64,000 bases of DNA from JANXMY01 sp964251675 (GCA_964251675.1 CAXUKS010000009.1:65239-129238); one strand, 5' to 3'; counted from the stretch's first letter, positions 39,753-48,287 are shown. The notes: generated by a model not told the origin, from the sequence alone. Numbers and translations are program-made.

Positions 39753-40286
39753 TTACAACGCCTCCGTGTCCAGAGTGCTCACCGTGATGTCCACGCCGAG
39801 CGAGCGTTTCAGGGCGTCTAAATCCGCCGCCAGGTCAGTGCCCCCGGCCACCACTTCCAGAAGCATCACATAGACCGGCGACTCGGGCGTGCCCGCGACC
39901 CGCGTGTCCATGTCTGTGATATTCACGCCCCGCGCCGCCAGCGCCTCGGTGATGTGTGTCACAATGCCCGGCTTGTCGGCCCCGTAGACCGTCAGCAGCG
40001 TGTCTGGCGCGGCCTCGGCGGGCACGTCCGAGACCGTCTGTACCATCACCGTCAGCCCCCGGTCCCGCGCCACCGGAGCCAGCGCCGCCCGCACCGCGTC
40101 CTCGCCCACGCCGTCCGGCATCCGCGCCGCCACCATCGCCGCAAACGCCCCATGCAGCCGCGTCATCGTCGCATCATCGAGGTTGCCGCCCAGATCATAC
40201 ACCGCGCGGGCCAGCGCCGCAATCACCCCCGGCCCATCCTGCCCCACGGCAGTGACCACCACAATAGGACTTGTTGAAGTTTCCAT
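39753..40286 (-). CDS. Double ACT domain protein (GcvR-like)
   Basis: 177 residues made of two ACT domains: VVVTAVGQDGPGVIAALARAVYDLGGNLDDATMTRLHGAFAAMV (residues 8-51) and LLTVYGADKPGIVTHITEALAARGVNITDMDTRV (about 97-130). The arrangement is that of GcvR-type regulators, which bind amino acids and control glycine cleavage or related genes. TATAAT on the minus strand (40294-40299) ends 7 nt before the ATG, so the message is probably leaderless. It heads an operon with def. Confidence 0.88.
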   Translation of the reverse strand: METSTSPIVVVTAVGQDGPGVIAALARAVYDLGGNLDDATMTRLHGAFAAMVAARMPDGVGEDAVRAALAPVARDRGLTVMVQTVSDVPAEAAPDTLLTVYGADKPGIVTHITEALAARGVNITDMDTRVAGTPESPVYVMLLEVVAGGTDLAADLDALKRSLGVDITVSTLDTEAL

Positions 40287-40361
40287 AGCGCCGATTATAC
40301 CCCAGCCTGATTCGCCGCCGAGGTTGATAAATCAATCAATTTGAGGTAAATTGACAGTGAC

Positions 40362-40994
40362 ATGAGCAAAGTTATTGTGATTGGAACCGATCCTGCCCTG
40401 CGTGACCTCATCGGCGATGCCTCCCGTCGGTCCCACTTCGCCGGGGGGCACGTCGAGGTGGAATATCTGACGACGACCGACATTGCCCGTTTTGCCAGGA
40501 AGCGCCCCCAAGCTGTTGTCATGGATGTCCGCGTTTCCAGTCCAATCGCCATTGAGGTCATCTCCCGGCTCAAGGCACGGGCACAGCCGCCCGCGCTGAT
40601 GCTTCAAGTTACATCTCTGCAAAAACAAGATGCTGCCTGGACTCAGCTTCTGCCTGCCGCTCGCACGGTGCTTTTCACGAGCGGAACCAGCAAAAGCGAG
40701 GCGAGGGAGCTGCTGCAAAGCCTCTTGTCTGCCCCGGTCCGTCCGACCGAGCCGACAGCACTGCCGCTCGCGCCGCCGCCAAAAAGCCCTAAAGCAGACT
40801 GGCGTGAGCAAAATGACCGGCGTATTGATCTCATTTTCAGAGAGCTGGAAACCCCGCTGACTGGCTCGGAACAGGCAGAACTGGCCCAGCTTCAGCAGGA
40901 AGCAGACGCGCATGTAAATCGCACCCGGACATTGGACTTCGATGCGTTAAATGATTTCAACGCGCAGGCACGGAAGCTTTTGGAACATGGCTAG
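40362..40994 (+). CDS. Receiver-like domain protein with C-terminal helical tail
   Basis: 210 residues. The N-terminal 120 resemble a response regulator receiver: VIVIGTDPALRDLI (D10), AVVMDVRVSS (D55, phosphoacceptor position) and TVLFTSGTSKSEARELL (Thr and Lys positions). A Pro-rich linker (APVRPTEPTALPLAPPPK) leads to a helical tail, NDRRIDLIFRELETPLTGSEQAELAQLQQEADAHVNRT, of a kind often found in small proteins encoded ahead of HNH nucleases. It overlaps the HNH gene by 8 bp. No kinase or output domain is seen. Confidence 0.65.
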   Translation: MSKVIVIGTDPALRDLIGDASRRSHFAGGHVEVEYLTTTDIARFARKRPQAVVMDVRVSSPIAIEVISRLKARAQPPALMLQVTSLQKQDAAWTQLLPAARTVLFTSGTSKSEARELLQSLLSAPVRPTEPTALPLAPPPKSPKADWREQNDRRIDLIFRELETPLTGSEQAELAQLQQEADAHVNRTRTLDFDALNDFNAQARKLLEHG

Positions 40995-41616
40995 TCTTTC
41001 CGAGAAGCTGTTTGAGTATCCAGCCACGCCGCACTTTCGCCAGCATGGCCCACAAGGCTACAAGAACCACGAAGATTACAAACCCTGGCTGCGTGACGAG
41101 TTCACATTTACCTGCGCTTATTGCCTTGTTCGGGAGCGGTGGCAGCGCGGCGGACATCGCCATTTTAGCGTGGAACATATCGCCCCGCAGAGTATCTCCC
41201 CCCACCGCATAACTGACTACACTAACCTGCTCTACTCCTGTGTTGACTGCAATTCGCTGCGACAGGACCGCCCCGTGCTCGATCCTTGTTCCGTCGCTTT
41301 TGCGGCGCACATTCGTGTCACTGCCGGGGGAGAAATCGAGGGGATCACTTCTGCTGGCAAAGTGCATATTGCTGTGCTGAGACTGGACTCGGACGAGCTG
41401 ACTCGATACCGAAGGCAGATTATCGAAACCATAGCAATGATAGAACACAGAACTGATGCTGCCGCGCTGACCCTGTTGCGCCGATGGATCGGCTTTCCCG
41501 ACGACCTGCCAAACCTCGCCGCCAAACGACCACCAGGAGGCAATACTTTTTCGCAGGCCGCGCAAACCTGTTATTATCAGCAGCGGCAGTCTGGCGATTT
41601 GCTGGATTTCTACTGA
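40987..41616 (+). CDS. HNH endonuclease
   Basis: 209 residues from MASLSEKLFEYP, overlapping the receiver gene. TFTCAYCLVRER, HFSVEHIAPQS and DYTNLLYSCVDCNSLRQ form a complete HNH module with two CxxC zinc pairs (C-A-Y-C and C-V-D-C) and the catalytic His. The C-terminal 110 residues (IEGITSAGKVHIAVLRLDSDELTRYRRQIIETIAMI) are common in stand-alone HNH proteins. Coupled to the receiver-like gene and close to an EVE-like gene, it may belong to a DNA-targeting unit. Confidence 0.85.
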   Translation: MASLSEKLFEYPATPHFRQHGPQGYKNHEDYKPWLRDEFTFTCAYCLVRERWQRGGHRHFSVEHIAPQSISPHRITDYTNLLYSCVDCNSLRQDRPVLDPCSVAFAAHIRVTAGGEIEGITSAGKVHIAVLRLDSDELTRYRRQIIETIAMIEHRTDAAALTLLRRWIGFPDDLPNLAAKRPPGGNTFSQAAQTCYYQQRQSGDLLDFY

Positions 41617-41701
41617 ACCACTTCCGCTCGCTTGAATTCAAAGCGAGTATGCTGTATGATAACAGTGGCAGGCAGCCTTGCGAGAGCGAAAGGGAACACG
41701 A

Positions 41702-42184
41702 ATGAACGTTTGGAGATTGATGACGCACCACGAACACCCAGAAGAAGAAGCGAAATGGAGCCAGCGCGAAGGGGTCCTTGCAGTCGGCTGGGGAAACACA
41801 GGCAACTTAAGCCAGCAGCCTTTCCAGAATGAGGCAGACCTGAAACGACTTGTCGCTGAGGCATACCCTACTATCAGAAATTGGGCCACTGGCGGGCGCT
41901 CTCTGTGGCGGTTTTACACGGACATGAAACCGGGTGATCTCGTGATTATCAGCGCACGCGGGCGGCGGGCGGCAACCCTGCGCGTAACGGGGGACTATTA
42001 TTTTGTGCCGGATGCCTCGCCGGAACACTATGAACATCGGCGCAAAGCAGAAGTTGTCCGCATCGATCCAAACCAACTTTGGCAGAGATCAGGCAAAGGA
42101 GCAGACGGTGAAGGCATTTATAGCACATTGATACGCTGTGCTAATCCTATCACGGAAGCGGAGTTCGCTGCGCTTGTCGGCTGA
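41702..42184 (+). CDS. EVE/PUA-like domain protein
   Basis: 160 residues from MNVWRLMTHH (AAGGGA upstream). WRLMTHH...AKWSQREGVLAVGWGNTGNLSQQPFQNEADLKRLVAEAYPTIRNWATGGRSLWRFYTDMKPGDLVIISARGRRAATLRVTGDYYFV matches the small PUA-like/EVE-type modules that sit at the N-terminus of Mrr and McrBC-type restriction proteins ('FVAIGWG', 'L.RF..E.K.GDLVI', 'R.TGDY.Y'). These can read modified bases. Here it stands alone, 85 bp after the HNH gene. Confidence 0.65.
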   Translation: MNVWRLMTHHEHPEEEAKWSQREGVLAVGWGNTGNLSQQPFQNEADLKRLVAEAYPTIRNWATGGRSLWRFYTDMKPGDLVIISARGRRAATLRVTGDYYFVPDASPEHYEHRRKAEVVRIDPNQLWQRSGKGADGEGIYSTLIRCANPITEAEFAALVG

Positions 42185-42188
42185 GGAA

Positions 42189-42336
42189 GGCCACGGATTA
42201 AAATCCGAAGCTCAAAAGTGCCCGCCGTGCAGGGCACGTAAGACCGCTTGCGCGAGGCTGCACTGTTATTCTCTTGTATTCTCTTGCGCCCCCTGGACGT
42301 TGGGCTTATGACAGCCTCGGATTTTAATCCGTGGCC
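42189..42336. repeat. Nested palindromic intergenic element (REP/BIME-like)
   Basis: 24-nt arms at 42189-42212 and 42313-42336, reverse complements with one mismatch; hairpin core CGGATTaaAATCCG. A small inner hairpin lies at GTGCCCGCCGTGCAGGGCAC. The right arm supplies the stop codon of the antitoxin-like gene ending at 42324. Confidence 0.85.
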
Positions 42337-42623
42337 TGGGAAAGCAGCCTCATGTTCTGCGCCTGCCGGGTCTCGTTGACATTGCTTTCAAAGCGTCCCC
42401 AGAGCTGCTGCTCTGCCTCCGCCGCCTCGGCAGTCATAGCCGCATCTTCGGCATCCCACTGAGCAAACAGGGCCAGTGTCGGGTCGTTCTCACCGGTATC
42501 AACTGGCGGCAGGTGTTCGGCCAGGACGGAGTGGGCGGCTTCGGCGCGGGGCAGGCCGGTCAGGCGGACGGCTTCAGCCAGCCGCGCTTCTTCGGCGGGG
42601 GTCAGTTCCAGAGTGACAGTCAT
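42324..42623 (-). CDS. Small helical protein, antitoxin-like
   Basis: 99 residues from MTVTLELTPAEEARLAEAVRLTGLPRAEAAHSVLAEHL. The N-terminal strand plus two helices resemble ribbon-helix-helix DNA-binding antitoxins; the rest is acidic and helical (AEAAEAEQQLWGRFESNVNETRQAQNMRLLSQ). The last codons (ACG GAT TAA) lie in the arm of a palindromic element, so the element has provided the stop and the terminal residues. No toxin gene is adjacent. An upstream in-frame extension is not favoured. Confidence 0.6.
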   Translation of the reverse strand: MTVTLELTPAEEARLAEAVRLTGLPRAEAAHSVLAEHLPPVDTGENDPTLALFAQWDAEDAAMTAEAAEAEQQLWGRFESNVNETRQAQNMRLLSQATD

Positions 42624-42708
42624 TCGGCAGGTCTCCGTTCGCAGTGCATGGATTGCCAAAATTACACCACGGGCAGGAAACGCGCCGCTCGCCGCCGAAC
42701 TGCGGTTT

Positions 42709-44766
42709 ATGAGCAACACCTTTGAATACCCCGCCGCCCCGCTGTCCGATCAGACCGACAATTACCACGGCACAACCGTGGCCGATCCGTACCGCACGCT
42801 GGAAGACCCCGATGCGCCGGAAACCCGCGCCTGGGTGGAGGCCGAGAATGCGCTGACGTTCGGCTTTTTGGAGCAAATCCCCGCGCGTACTGTGCTGCGG
42901 GACCGGCTCACGGAGCTGTGGAACTATGAGCGGTACGGGATGCCGCACCGCAAAGGCGGGCGGTACTTCTACGGGCGCAACGACGGCCTGCAAAACCAGA
43001 GCGTGCTGTATGTCTCGGAGGGCCTCGACGGGACGCCGCGCGTACTGCTGGACCCGAACACGCTGTCCGGTGACGGCACGGTGGCGCTGGCCGGGTACTC
43101 GATCAGCGAAGACGGTACGCGGATGGCTTACGGGCTGTCTCAGGCGGGGTCGGACTGGACCGAGTGGCACGTCAAAAATGTAGACACTGGCGAAGATTTG
43201 GCGGACCATTTGAAATGGGTCAAGTTCTCCGGGGCGTCGTGGGCTAAAGACGGCTCCGGGTTCTATTACGCCCGCTACGATGCCCCGCCGCCGGGCGAGG
43301 AATTGCAGCAGGCGAACTATTTCCAGAAGCTGTTTTTCCACGCGGTTGGCACAGGTCAAGACGAAGACACACTGGTCTACGAACGGCCCGACGAGAAAGA
43401 ATGGGGCTTCGGCGGCTATGTCACCGAGGACGGCGACTATCTGATTATCCCCGTTCGGCAGGGGACCGAGAGCAAAAACCGCGTCTTTTACAAGGCGCTG
43501 GCCGACCCCGAGGCCCCCGTGGTCGAGCTGCTCAGCGACTTCGATGCCCAGTACGGCTTTATGGGCAACGACGGCCCGCTGTTCTGGTTCCGCACCGACC
43601 TGGACGCCCCGCGTGGGCGCGTCATTGCTGTAGACACCCGCGACCCGGCCCCGTCGCACTGGCGCACGCTCATTCCCGAGGCTGAGGAAACCCTGAACGG
43701 CGTCGGCGTGGTCGGCGAGCAGTTTGTCGCCAATTATCTGAAAGACGCGGCCACGCTCATCAAGTTCTACACGCTGAAGGGCGAATTCGTGCGCGACCTG
43801 GCCCTGCCCGGCCTCGGCTCGGCGGGCGGCTTCGGCGGCAGGCGCACCGATACCGAGACGTTCTACTCGTACACCTCCTACACCGTCCCTGGAACCATCT
43901 ACCGCTACGACATCCCCACGGGGGTCAGCACCGTCTATCGTCAGTCCCAAGTCGCTTTCGACCCCGATGCCTACAAGACCACGCAGGTCTTCTGCCCGAG
44001 CCGCGACAGCACACCCATTCCGCTCTTTCTGACCCATCGCAAGGGCCTGACCCTCGACGGCACAAACCCCACCTACCTGTACGGCTACGGCGGCTTTGAC
44101 GTGTCCCTGACCCCGTCGTTCAGCCCCGGCCAGGTGGTCTGGCTGGAGCGCGGCGGCGTCCTCGCAGTCGCCAACCTGCGCGGCGGCGGCGAGTACGGCC
44201 AGGCGTGGCACGACGCCGGGAAGAAAGCCAACAAACAAAACGTCTTCGACGACTTCATCGGCTGTGCCGAGTGGCTGATTGCCAACAAGTACACGTCCAC
44301 CCCCAAGCTCGCCATCTCCGGCGGCTCCAACGGCGGTTTGCTGGTGGGCGCGTGTCTGACCCAGCGCCCGGACCTCTTCGGGGCCTGCCTGCCTGCTGTC
44401 GGCGTCCTCGATATGCTGCGCTTCCAGCGATTCACCATCGGCTGGGCCTGGACCTCCGACTACGGCTCCTCCGACAACCCCGAAGACTTCGCCTACCTCT
44501 ATGCCTACTCGCCCCTGCACAACATCAAACCCGGCACGTCCTACCCGCCGACACTGATCACCACCGGCGACCACGACGACCGCGTGGTTCCCGCCCACTC
44601 CTTCAAGTTCGCCGCCGCCCTGCAAGCCGCCCAGGGGGGCGATGCCCCGACCCTCATCCGCATCGAAACCCGCGCCGGCCACGGCGCCGGCAAGCCCATC
44701 GCCAAAGTCATCGAAGAAACCGCCGACCGCTGGGCCTTCCTGGTCAAGGTGCTGGGGATGGAGTGA
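42709..44766 (+). CDS. Prolyl oligopeptidase (S9A)
   Basis: 685 residues, the normal family length. An N-terminal segment (YPAAPLSDQTDNYHGTTVADPYRTLEDPDAPETRAWVEAEN) leads to a seven-bladed propeller (about 80-410) and the hydrolase domain. The nucleophile is in ISGGSNGGLLVGACLTQRPDLFGA, the Asp in TTGDHDDRVVPAHSFK and the His in TRAGHGAGKP. It cleaves short peptides after proline. No signal peptide, so cytoplasmic. Its stop overlaps the ATG of an ankyrin-repeat gene. Confidence 0.95.
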   Translation: MSNTFEYPAAPLSDQTDNYHGTTVADPYRTLEDPDAPETRAWVEAENALTFGFLEQIPARTVLRDRLTELWNYERYGMPHRKGGRYFYGRNDGLQNQSVLYVSEGLDGTPRVLLDPNTLSGDGTVALAGYSISEDGTRMAYGLSQAGSDWTEWHVKNVDTGEDLADHLKWVKFSGASWAKDGSGFYYARYDAPPPGEELQQANYFQKLFFHAVGTGQDEDTLVYERPDEKEWGFGGYVTEDGDYLIIPVRQGTESKNRVFYKALADPEAPVVELLSDFDAQYGFMGNDGPLFWFRTDLDAPRGRVIAVDTRDPAPSHWRTLIPEAEETLNGVGVVGEQFVANYLKDAATLIKFYTLKGEFVRDLALPGLGSAGGFGGRRTDTETFYSYTSYTVPGTIYRYDIPTGVSTVYRQSQVAFDPDAYKTTQVFCPSRDSTPIPLFLTHRKGLTLDGTNPTYLYGYGGFDVSLTPSFSPGQVVWLERGGVLAVANLRGGGEYGQAWHDAGKKANKQNVFDDFIGCAEWLIANKYTSTPKLAISGGSNGGLLVGACLTQRPDLFGACLPAVGVLDMLRFQRFTIGWAWTSDYGSSDNPEDFAYLYAYSPLHNIKPGTSYPPTLITTGDHDDRVVPAHSFKFAAALQAAQGGDAPTLIRIETRAGHGAGKPIAKVIEETADRWAFLVKVLGME

Positions 44767-45383
44767 TGGACTGGAACGAGTTCCTAAGTGAAGCCATTGC
44801 CGAGAAAGACATTGACGTTGTGCGGCAGGCATTGGCGCAGGGGGCAGACCCAAACCATTCGGACAAGGACTGGTCGGACCCTCTTTCCGGCCACACACCG
44901 CTGTTCTGGGCAGTTTTCGGTGGCAGTCTGGAAATCGCTCGGCTCCTGCTTAACGCCGGGGCGCGGGTGGCGGCGGAGGCGGAAACAGAGGATTCTTCTT
45001 TGCACGCAGCGGTGGAAGATGCCAACCTGCCCTCGGTCAATCTGCTGCTGGACTACGATGGCGCGGCGGCGCTGGACTGGTTTGATTACGTCAGCCGGAC
45101 GCCGCTGATGATTGCGGTGGAAATGGAAAACATTCCCATCGCCCGGCGCTTGATTGAAGCTGGGGCGGACGTCAACGCCCATGAAGACGCGGCGGGCGGG
45201 GACACGGCCCTGCACGTTGCGGCGCGAAACGGCACACTTCGTATGGCAGAACTGCTTGTCAGCGCCGGAGCAAACCCGCTTATCCGCCCTGGTCTGGCGG
45301 GGACGCCGCTCGGCCACGCCCGAAAGCGCGGCGACGGGCCGCGCATTTATGAGCTGCTGCAACAGGCGGCACGGCGGTTCTGA
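44766..45383 (+). CDS. Ankyrin repeat protein
   Basis: 205 residues with five ankyrin-type units: DVVRQALAQGADPNHSD, HTPLFWAVFGGSLEIARLLLNAGARV, DSSLHAAVEDANLPSVNLLLDYDG, RTPLMIAVEMENIPIARRLIEAGADVNA and DTALHVAARNGTLRMAELLVSAGANPLI. A protein-binding scaffold with no catalytic part. The ATG overlaps the TGA of the prolyl oligopeptidase gene, so it is translated with it and may bind or modulate that enzyme (inference). Confidence 0.92.
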   Translation: MDWNEFLSEAIAEKDIDVVRQALAQGADPNHSDKDWSDPLSGHTPLFWAVFGGSLEIARLLLNAGARVAAEAETEDSSLHAAVEDANLPSVNLLLDYDGAAALDWFDYVSRTPLMIAVEMENIPIARRLIEAGADVNAHEDAAGGDTALHVAARNGTLRMAELLVSAGANPLIRPGLAGTPLGHARKRGDGPRIYELLQQAARRF

Positions 45384-45397
45384 GGTACTATAGCCCT

Positions 45398-45853
45398 ATG
45401 GCACTCACTTTGACCAAACAGCAGACCGGGGATTTGGAGGCAGGCATGGCGGACAGCCGGAGCAACTGGGAGCGGCACACGGCGCAGCTTGCGGAGGAGG
45501 TGCAGACTTGGGCCGCGCAGGAAGCGGGGGCGCGAGGCTGGCGCGTGGAGCGCGAAGAAATAGAACACGCGGAGGAAGTGGTCGGCGGAACCTACCATGT
45601 CCCGGTGCTGACAATTCATGCGCCGCAGGGACGGCTTGTGTTAGAGCCGATTGCGCGTGGAGTCATGGGAGCGCAGGGCCGGGTGGATTTGTATGCCTGG
45701 CCGAGCCTGTTCCGGGTCATGCTGTTGCACAAGCCGCGTGGCAAAGATGCTGGTTTGGAATGGGTGGTGCGGACAGAGTCTGGGGTAGACTGGCCGCTGC
45801 CGTGGGGCCGGGAGACGTTCCTGACACTGGCGGAAGGGCTGCTGAACGCTTAG
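45398..45853 (+). CDS. Uncharacterised protein paired with a HEPN-like gene
   Basis: 151 residues. A helical N-terminal part (NWERHTAQLAEEVQTWAAQEAGARGWRVEREEIEH) is followed by a beta-rich part (YHVPVLTIHAPQGRLVLEPIARGVMGAQGRVDLYAWPSLFRVMLLHKP) ending PLPWGRETFLTLAEGLL. I have an impression of similar proteins in other bacteria but cannot name a family. Its stop overlaps the GTG of the next gene, so they form a coupled pair. It could be an antitoxin to a HEPN toxin, but that is a guess from the arrangement. Confidence 0.65.
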   Translation: MALTLTKQQTGDLEAGMADSRSNWERHTAQLAEEVQTWAAQEAGARGWRVEREEIEHAEEVVGGTYHVPVLTIHAPQGRLVLEPIARGVMGAQGRVDLYAWPSLFRVMLLHKPRGKDAGLEWVVRTESGVDWPLPWGRETFLTLAEGLLNA

Positions 45854-46269
45854 TGGGCTATCTGGAAGTGCAGCGTCTGGCAGTCATTGCGGAGGATTAC
45901 CGGGCCGTGCGCGGGGCGGTGGTTCAAGCTCTTCAGGACACGAGCCAGCCCGGCTCTGCTGTGTTGGACTGTGCAGAAGGAGGGTTGGAAACCGCTTATA
46001 TCGCCCGGCTGTTCTCCGAGTTTGAGGCCATTTTGAGAGGCTATCTCAGCGCGAACGATCCCCACCTTCGCCCCGTTCCTCGAAGCATTTTCAGCGTGAT
46101 TAACCGGGCGGCTTCTGTGTGGCGTATTCCGAATAGTCTGCGCGATGATGTTCAACAAGCCCGCGAATACCGCAACTCGGTTGTCCATGCCGATACCACC
46201 ACCCGTGCCGCAATCCCCTTTTCGGATGCCCTGAGCATCCTGAACAAATTCCTTGCTCGCCTTCCCTGA
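45853..46269 (+). CDS. HEPN-like protein
   Basis: 138 residues from a GTG that overlaps the stop of the previous gene (TAGTG). All-helical in appearance. The C-terminal part, RIPNSLRDDVQQAREYRNSVVHAD, has R107-N-S-V-V-H112, the Rx4H motif of HEPN ribonucleases, preceded by a YR as in many RiboLS-like HEPN proteins. HEPN proteins serve as toxins and abortive-infection nucleases. No nucleotidyltransferase (MNT) partner is present; the partner would be the uncharacterised protein upstream. Confidence 0.62.
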   Translation: MGYLEVQRLAVIAEDYRAVRGAVVQALQDTSQPGSAVLDCAEGGLETAYIARLFSEFEAILRGYLSANDPHLRPVPRSIFSVINRAASVWRIPNSLRDDVQQAREYRNSVVHADTTTRAAIPFSDALSILNKFLARLP

Positions 46270-46276
46270 AACGAAC

Positions 46277-46546
46277 TCAAAACAAAAGCCGCCGGTGGGT
46301 GAGGAGTGCCCAGAGCTGTTCGGCGAAGACGGCGGCCCAGAAGAGAGTCACCCACGGGGGCTTGGCCCAGCAGTGCCAGTCTTTGACGCCTTTGAGGGCG
46401 GCCAGCACGTAGAAGACGGTGGCGAGGCCGGACAGGGCCAGCAGGGCGTAATGGCCCAGCAGCAGCACTAGAAAGGCGGCTTTGCAGAAGGTGAAGGCCC
46501 AGCCTTCGTAGGCGCGGCCCTGCCGCTGACGGTCGTATTCGCTCAT
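46277..46546 (-). CDS. Small membrane protein
   Basis: 89 residues, MSEYDRQRQGRAYEGWAFTFCKAAFLVLLLGHYALLALSGLATVFYVLAALKGVKDWHCW, with two hydrophobic helices (about 21-52) and a third segment (VTLFWAAVFAEQLWALL). No family recognised. It ends convergently 7 bp from the HEPN-like gene. Confidence 0.6.
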   Translation of the reverse strand: MSEYDRQRQGRAYEGWAFTFCKAAFLVLLLGHYALLALSGLATVFYVLAALKGVKDWHCWAKPPWVTLFWAAVFAEQLWALLTHRRLLF

Positions 46547-46585
46547 AGGAACCTCGGTGTGGCCGGGGCGAATGCCGGGGATTAG

Positions 46586-46713
46586 GCCGGGGGTATAAAA
46601 CCCCCGGCATGAAAATCAGACGCCCTCCGGGCTAAAGAACAAGAAGACCAAATATCTTTGTCTTCCGCCAGGAGGGCGGCTGAACTGAATGCCGGGGGTT
46701 TTACACCCCCGGC
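46586..46713. repeat. Nested palindromic intergenic element (REP/BIME-like)
   Basis: Arms at 46586-46608 and 46691-46713 with stem GCCGGGGGT/ACCCCCGGC. Inner inverted repeat CGCCCTCC...GGAGGGCG. Same arm family as the elements at 25967 and 38235. Confidence 0.85.
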
Positions 46714-46725
46714 CACACTCTGGCT

Positions 46726-48135
46726 TCAAAGCATCCGCAGCGGCAGCACGGTCTCTCGGCTCTTTCGGCCCCGGTGGAAGACGTTGTACTCGCAGAACGA
46801 GACCGCCTGGCCCCGATGGTCCAAAATCTGGGTGCAGCACTGGTCCACGCGCCGCTGGTCGTAGGTGCAGGCGTCCATGAAGGGCTTGACGACGATGCGG
46901 AAGACGCGCCGCCCGAAGGCGTCGGAGTCGCGCATCAGCGGCAGAACGTCCCGCAGGCCGCCCCGCGCAAATAAAACTCCCAGATCGCGCAGGGTCTGGC
47001 CGCCCCGCACATGGGCGACATCGGACCAGACGCGCCGGGCCGCGCCGCCCACCAATCCCGAAAACGAAATCCGGTCAGTGAAAAGGTCTAAATACCGGGA
47101 TACGTCGAGGTGGCGCGGCAGGGGCGTGATTTTGGTGCGCTTGGCATCTAAGAAGCCGTAGGTCAGGGCGCAGCAGTCCGGGTGCGAGCAGGGCAGGCCC
47201 ACGAAGTCCGAGCGCCGCAGCTCGCCGCCGGTCTGCTGTTCGAGTTCCGCCAGCACATCGGTCAGCGTCAGCCGCTCCGCGCCGGAATAGTCACTGAGAA
47301 GCCGCCCGTTGTCCATCACCGGCTGGAACGTGATCCCGTTGACCGTGGGCTGAGACAGGCCGAAGCGGAAGAGTTCGCCGATTTCGCTGTCATTGATGCC
47401 GCGTGTCAGGGTCGGCACGAGCGTGACAAACAGCCCTGCGTTGCCTGCCGCGTCTAACGCCTTCTGCTTGACCCGACGCAGGTCCGCGCCGTAAAAGTGC
47501 TGGTGGGCGTCGCGCTGGAAGCTGGAAAACGACAGGTAAATCTCCACGCGGTCTCGGTGCGCGGCCAGCTTTGCTACCAAGCCTGCGTCTGACGCCAGCT
47601 TTAGGCCGTTGGTGTTGACCAGCACGCGCCCGATGGGGTAGGACAGGGCCATGTCCAAAAAATCGGCAAACTGGGGGTGAACCGTCGGCTCGCCGCCGGA
47701 CAGCATCAGCACATCGAGCGTCGGCTGTGCCTGAAAGAACAGGTCCAGACGCCGCCGCGCTTCGGTCAGCGTCATAAAATCATGGGGCGCGACCGTGCCG
47801 GGGGCGCTAGCATCGGCATAGCAGGTGGGGCAGCGCAGGTTGCACGCCTGGGTGATTTCGAGCAGCAGCACACACACGGGCGGGCCAGTTTGGCCGTCTG
47901 GGCCGCACACCTCGCCCGGCCCGCAGCAGCAGTTGGCCCCGGTGCGGTCGGGGACATACTGCCGCAGGCGCAGGTATTCGCGGCTGTCTGAGGCCAGCAA
48001 TGCCCGCGCCTCGCCGTGACGCGGGCACGTCTGCCGTATCCAGATTTGCCCGTGTTCTTCGGTGAGTGTCGCCGGAACGGAGCGCAGGCAGGTGGGGCAC
48101 AGGCCGCGTGTGTCTTCGGACCAGGGGTTTTCCAT
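46726..48135 (-). CDS. Radical SAM protein, tetraether-lipid-synthase-like
   Basis: 469 residues. The N-terminus has a Cys-rich module (RGLCPTCLRSVPA, RQTCPRHGE) and a second set CCCGPGEVCGPDG. The radical SAM site is TQACNLRCPTCYAD (C98, C102, C105), with LMLSGGEPTVHP and NTNGLKL behind it. The C-terminal part has GLPCSHPDCCALTYGF and a final cysteine group (DACTYDQRRVDQCCTQI). This layout is that of the MJ0619/Tes family, which joins lipid tails to make membrane-spanning lipids. I infer a role in bacterial membrane-spanning or branched tetraether-type lipids. Confidence 0.72.
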   Translation of the reverse strand: MENPWSEDTRGLCPTCLRSVPATLTEEHGQIWIRQTCPRHGEARALLASDSREYLRLRQYVPDRTGANCCCGPGEVCGPDGQTGPPVCVLLLEITQACNLRCPTCYADASAPGTVAPHDFMTLTEARRRLDLFFQAQPTLDVLMLSGGEPTVHPQFADFLDMALSYPIGRVLVNTNGLKLASDAGLVAKLAAHRDRVEIYLSFSSFQRDAHQHFYGADLRRVKQKALDAAGNAGLFVTLVPTLTRGINDSEIGELFRFGLSQPTVNGITFQPVMDNGRLLSDYSGAERLTLTDVLAELEQQTGGELRRSDFVGLPCSHPDCCALTYGFLDAKRTKITPLPRHLDVSRYLDLFTDRISFSGLVGGAARRVWSDVAHVRGGQTLRDLGVLFARGGLRDVLPLMRDSDAFGRRVFRIVVKPFMDACTYDQRRVDQCCTQILDHRGQAVSFCEYNVFHRGRKSRETVLPLRML

Positions 48136-48161
48136 AGAACTTCACTTCACCCAATAGGAAA

Positions 48162-48287
48162 ACACGGGGCTGAACCCCGTGCTTCGAAGTGCAAATCCCC
48201 ACCTTCGCGGGCACAATGCCAACTCTGAATTCCTCGCCCGCGAAGGCGGGGGCTTGCTCTTTTAAAGCACGGGGGTTCAGCCCCGTG
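48162..48287. repeat. Nested palindromic intergenic element
   Basis: Arms at 48162-48184 and 48265-48287 with stem CACGGGGCTGAACCCCGTG. Inner inverted repeat CCCACCTTCGCGGGC...GCCCGCGAAGGCGGG. Confidence 0.8.

Noticed and set aside
42574..44898. A 774-codon open frame on the minus strand
   Set aside because: It is the antisense of a complete prolyl oligopeptidase gene with all catalytic motifs; long antisense frames are expected at this GC content.
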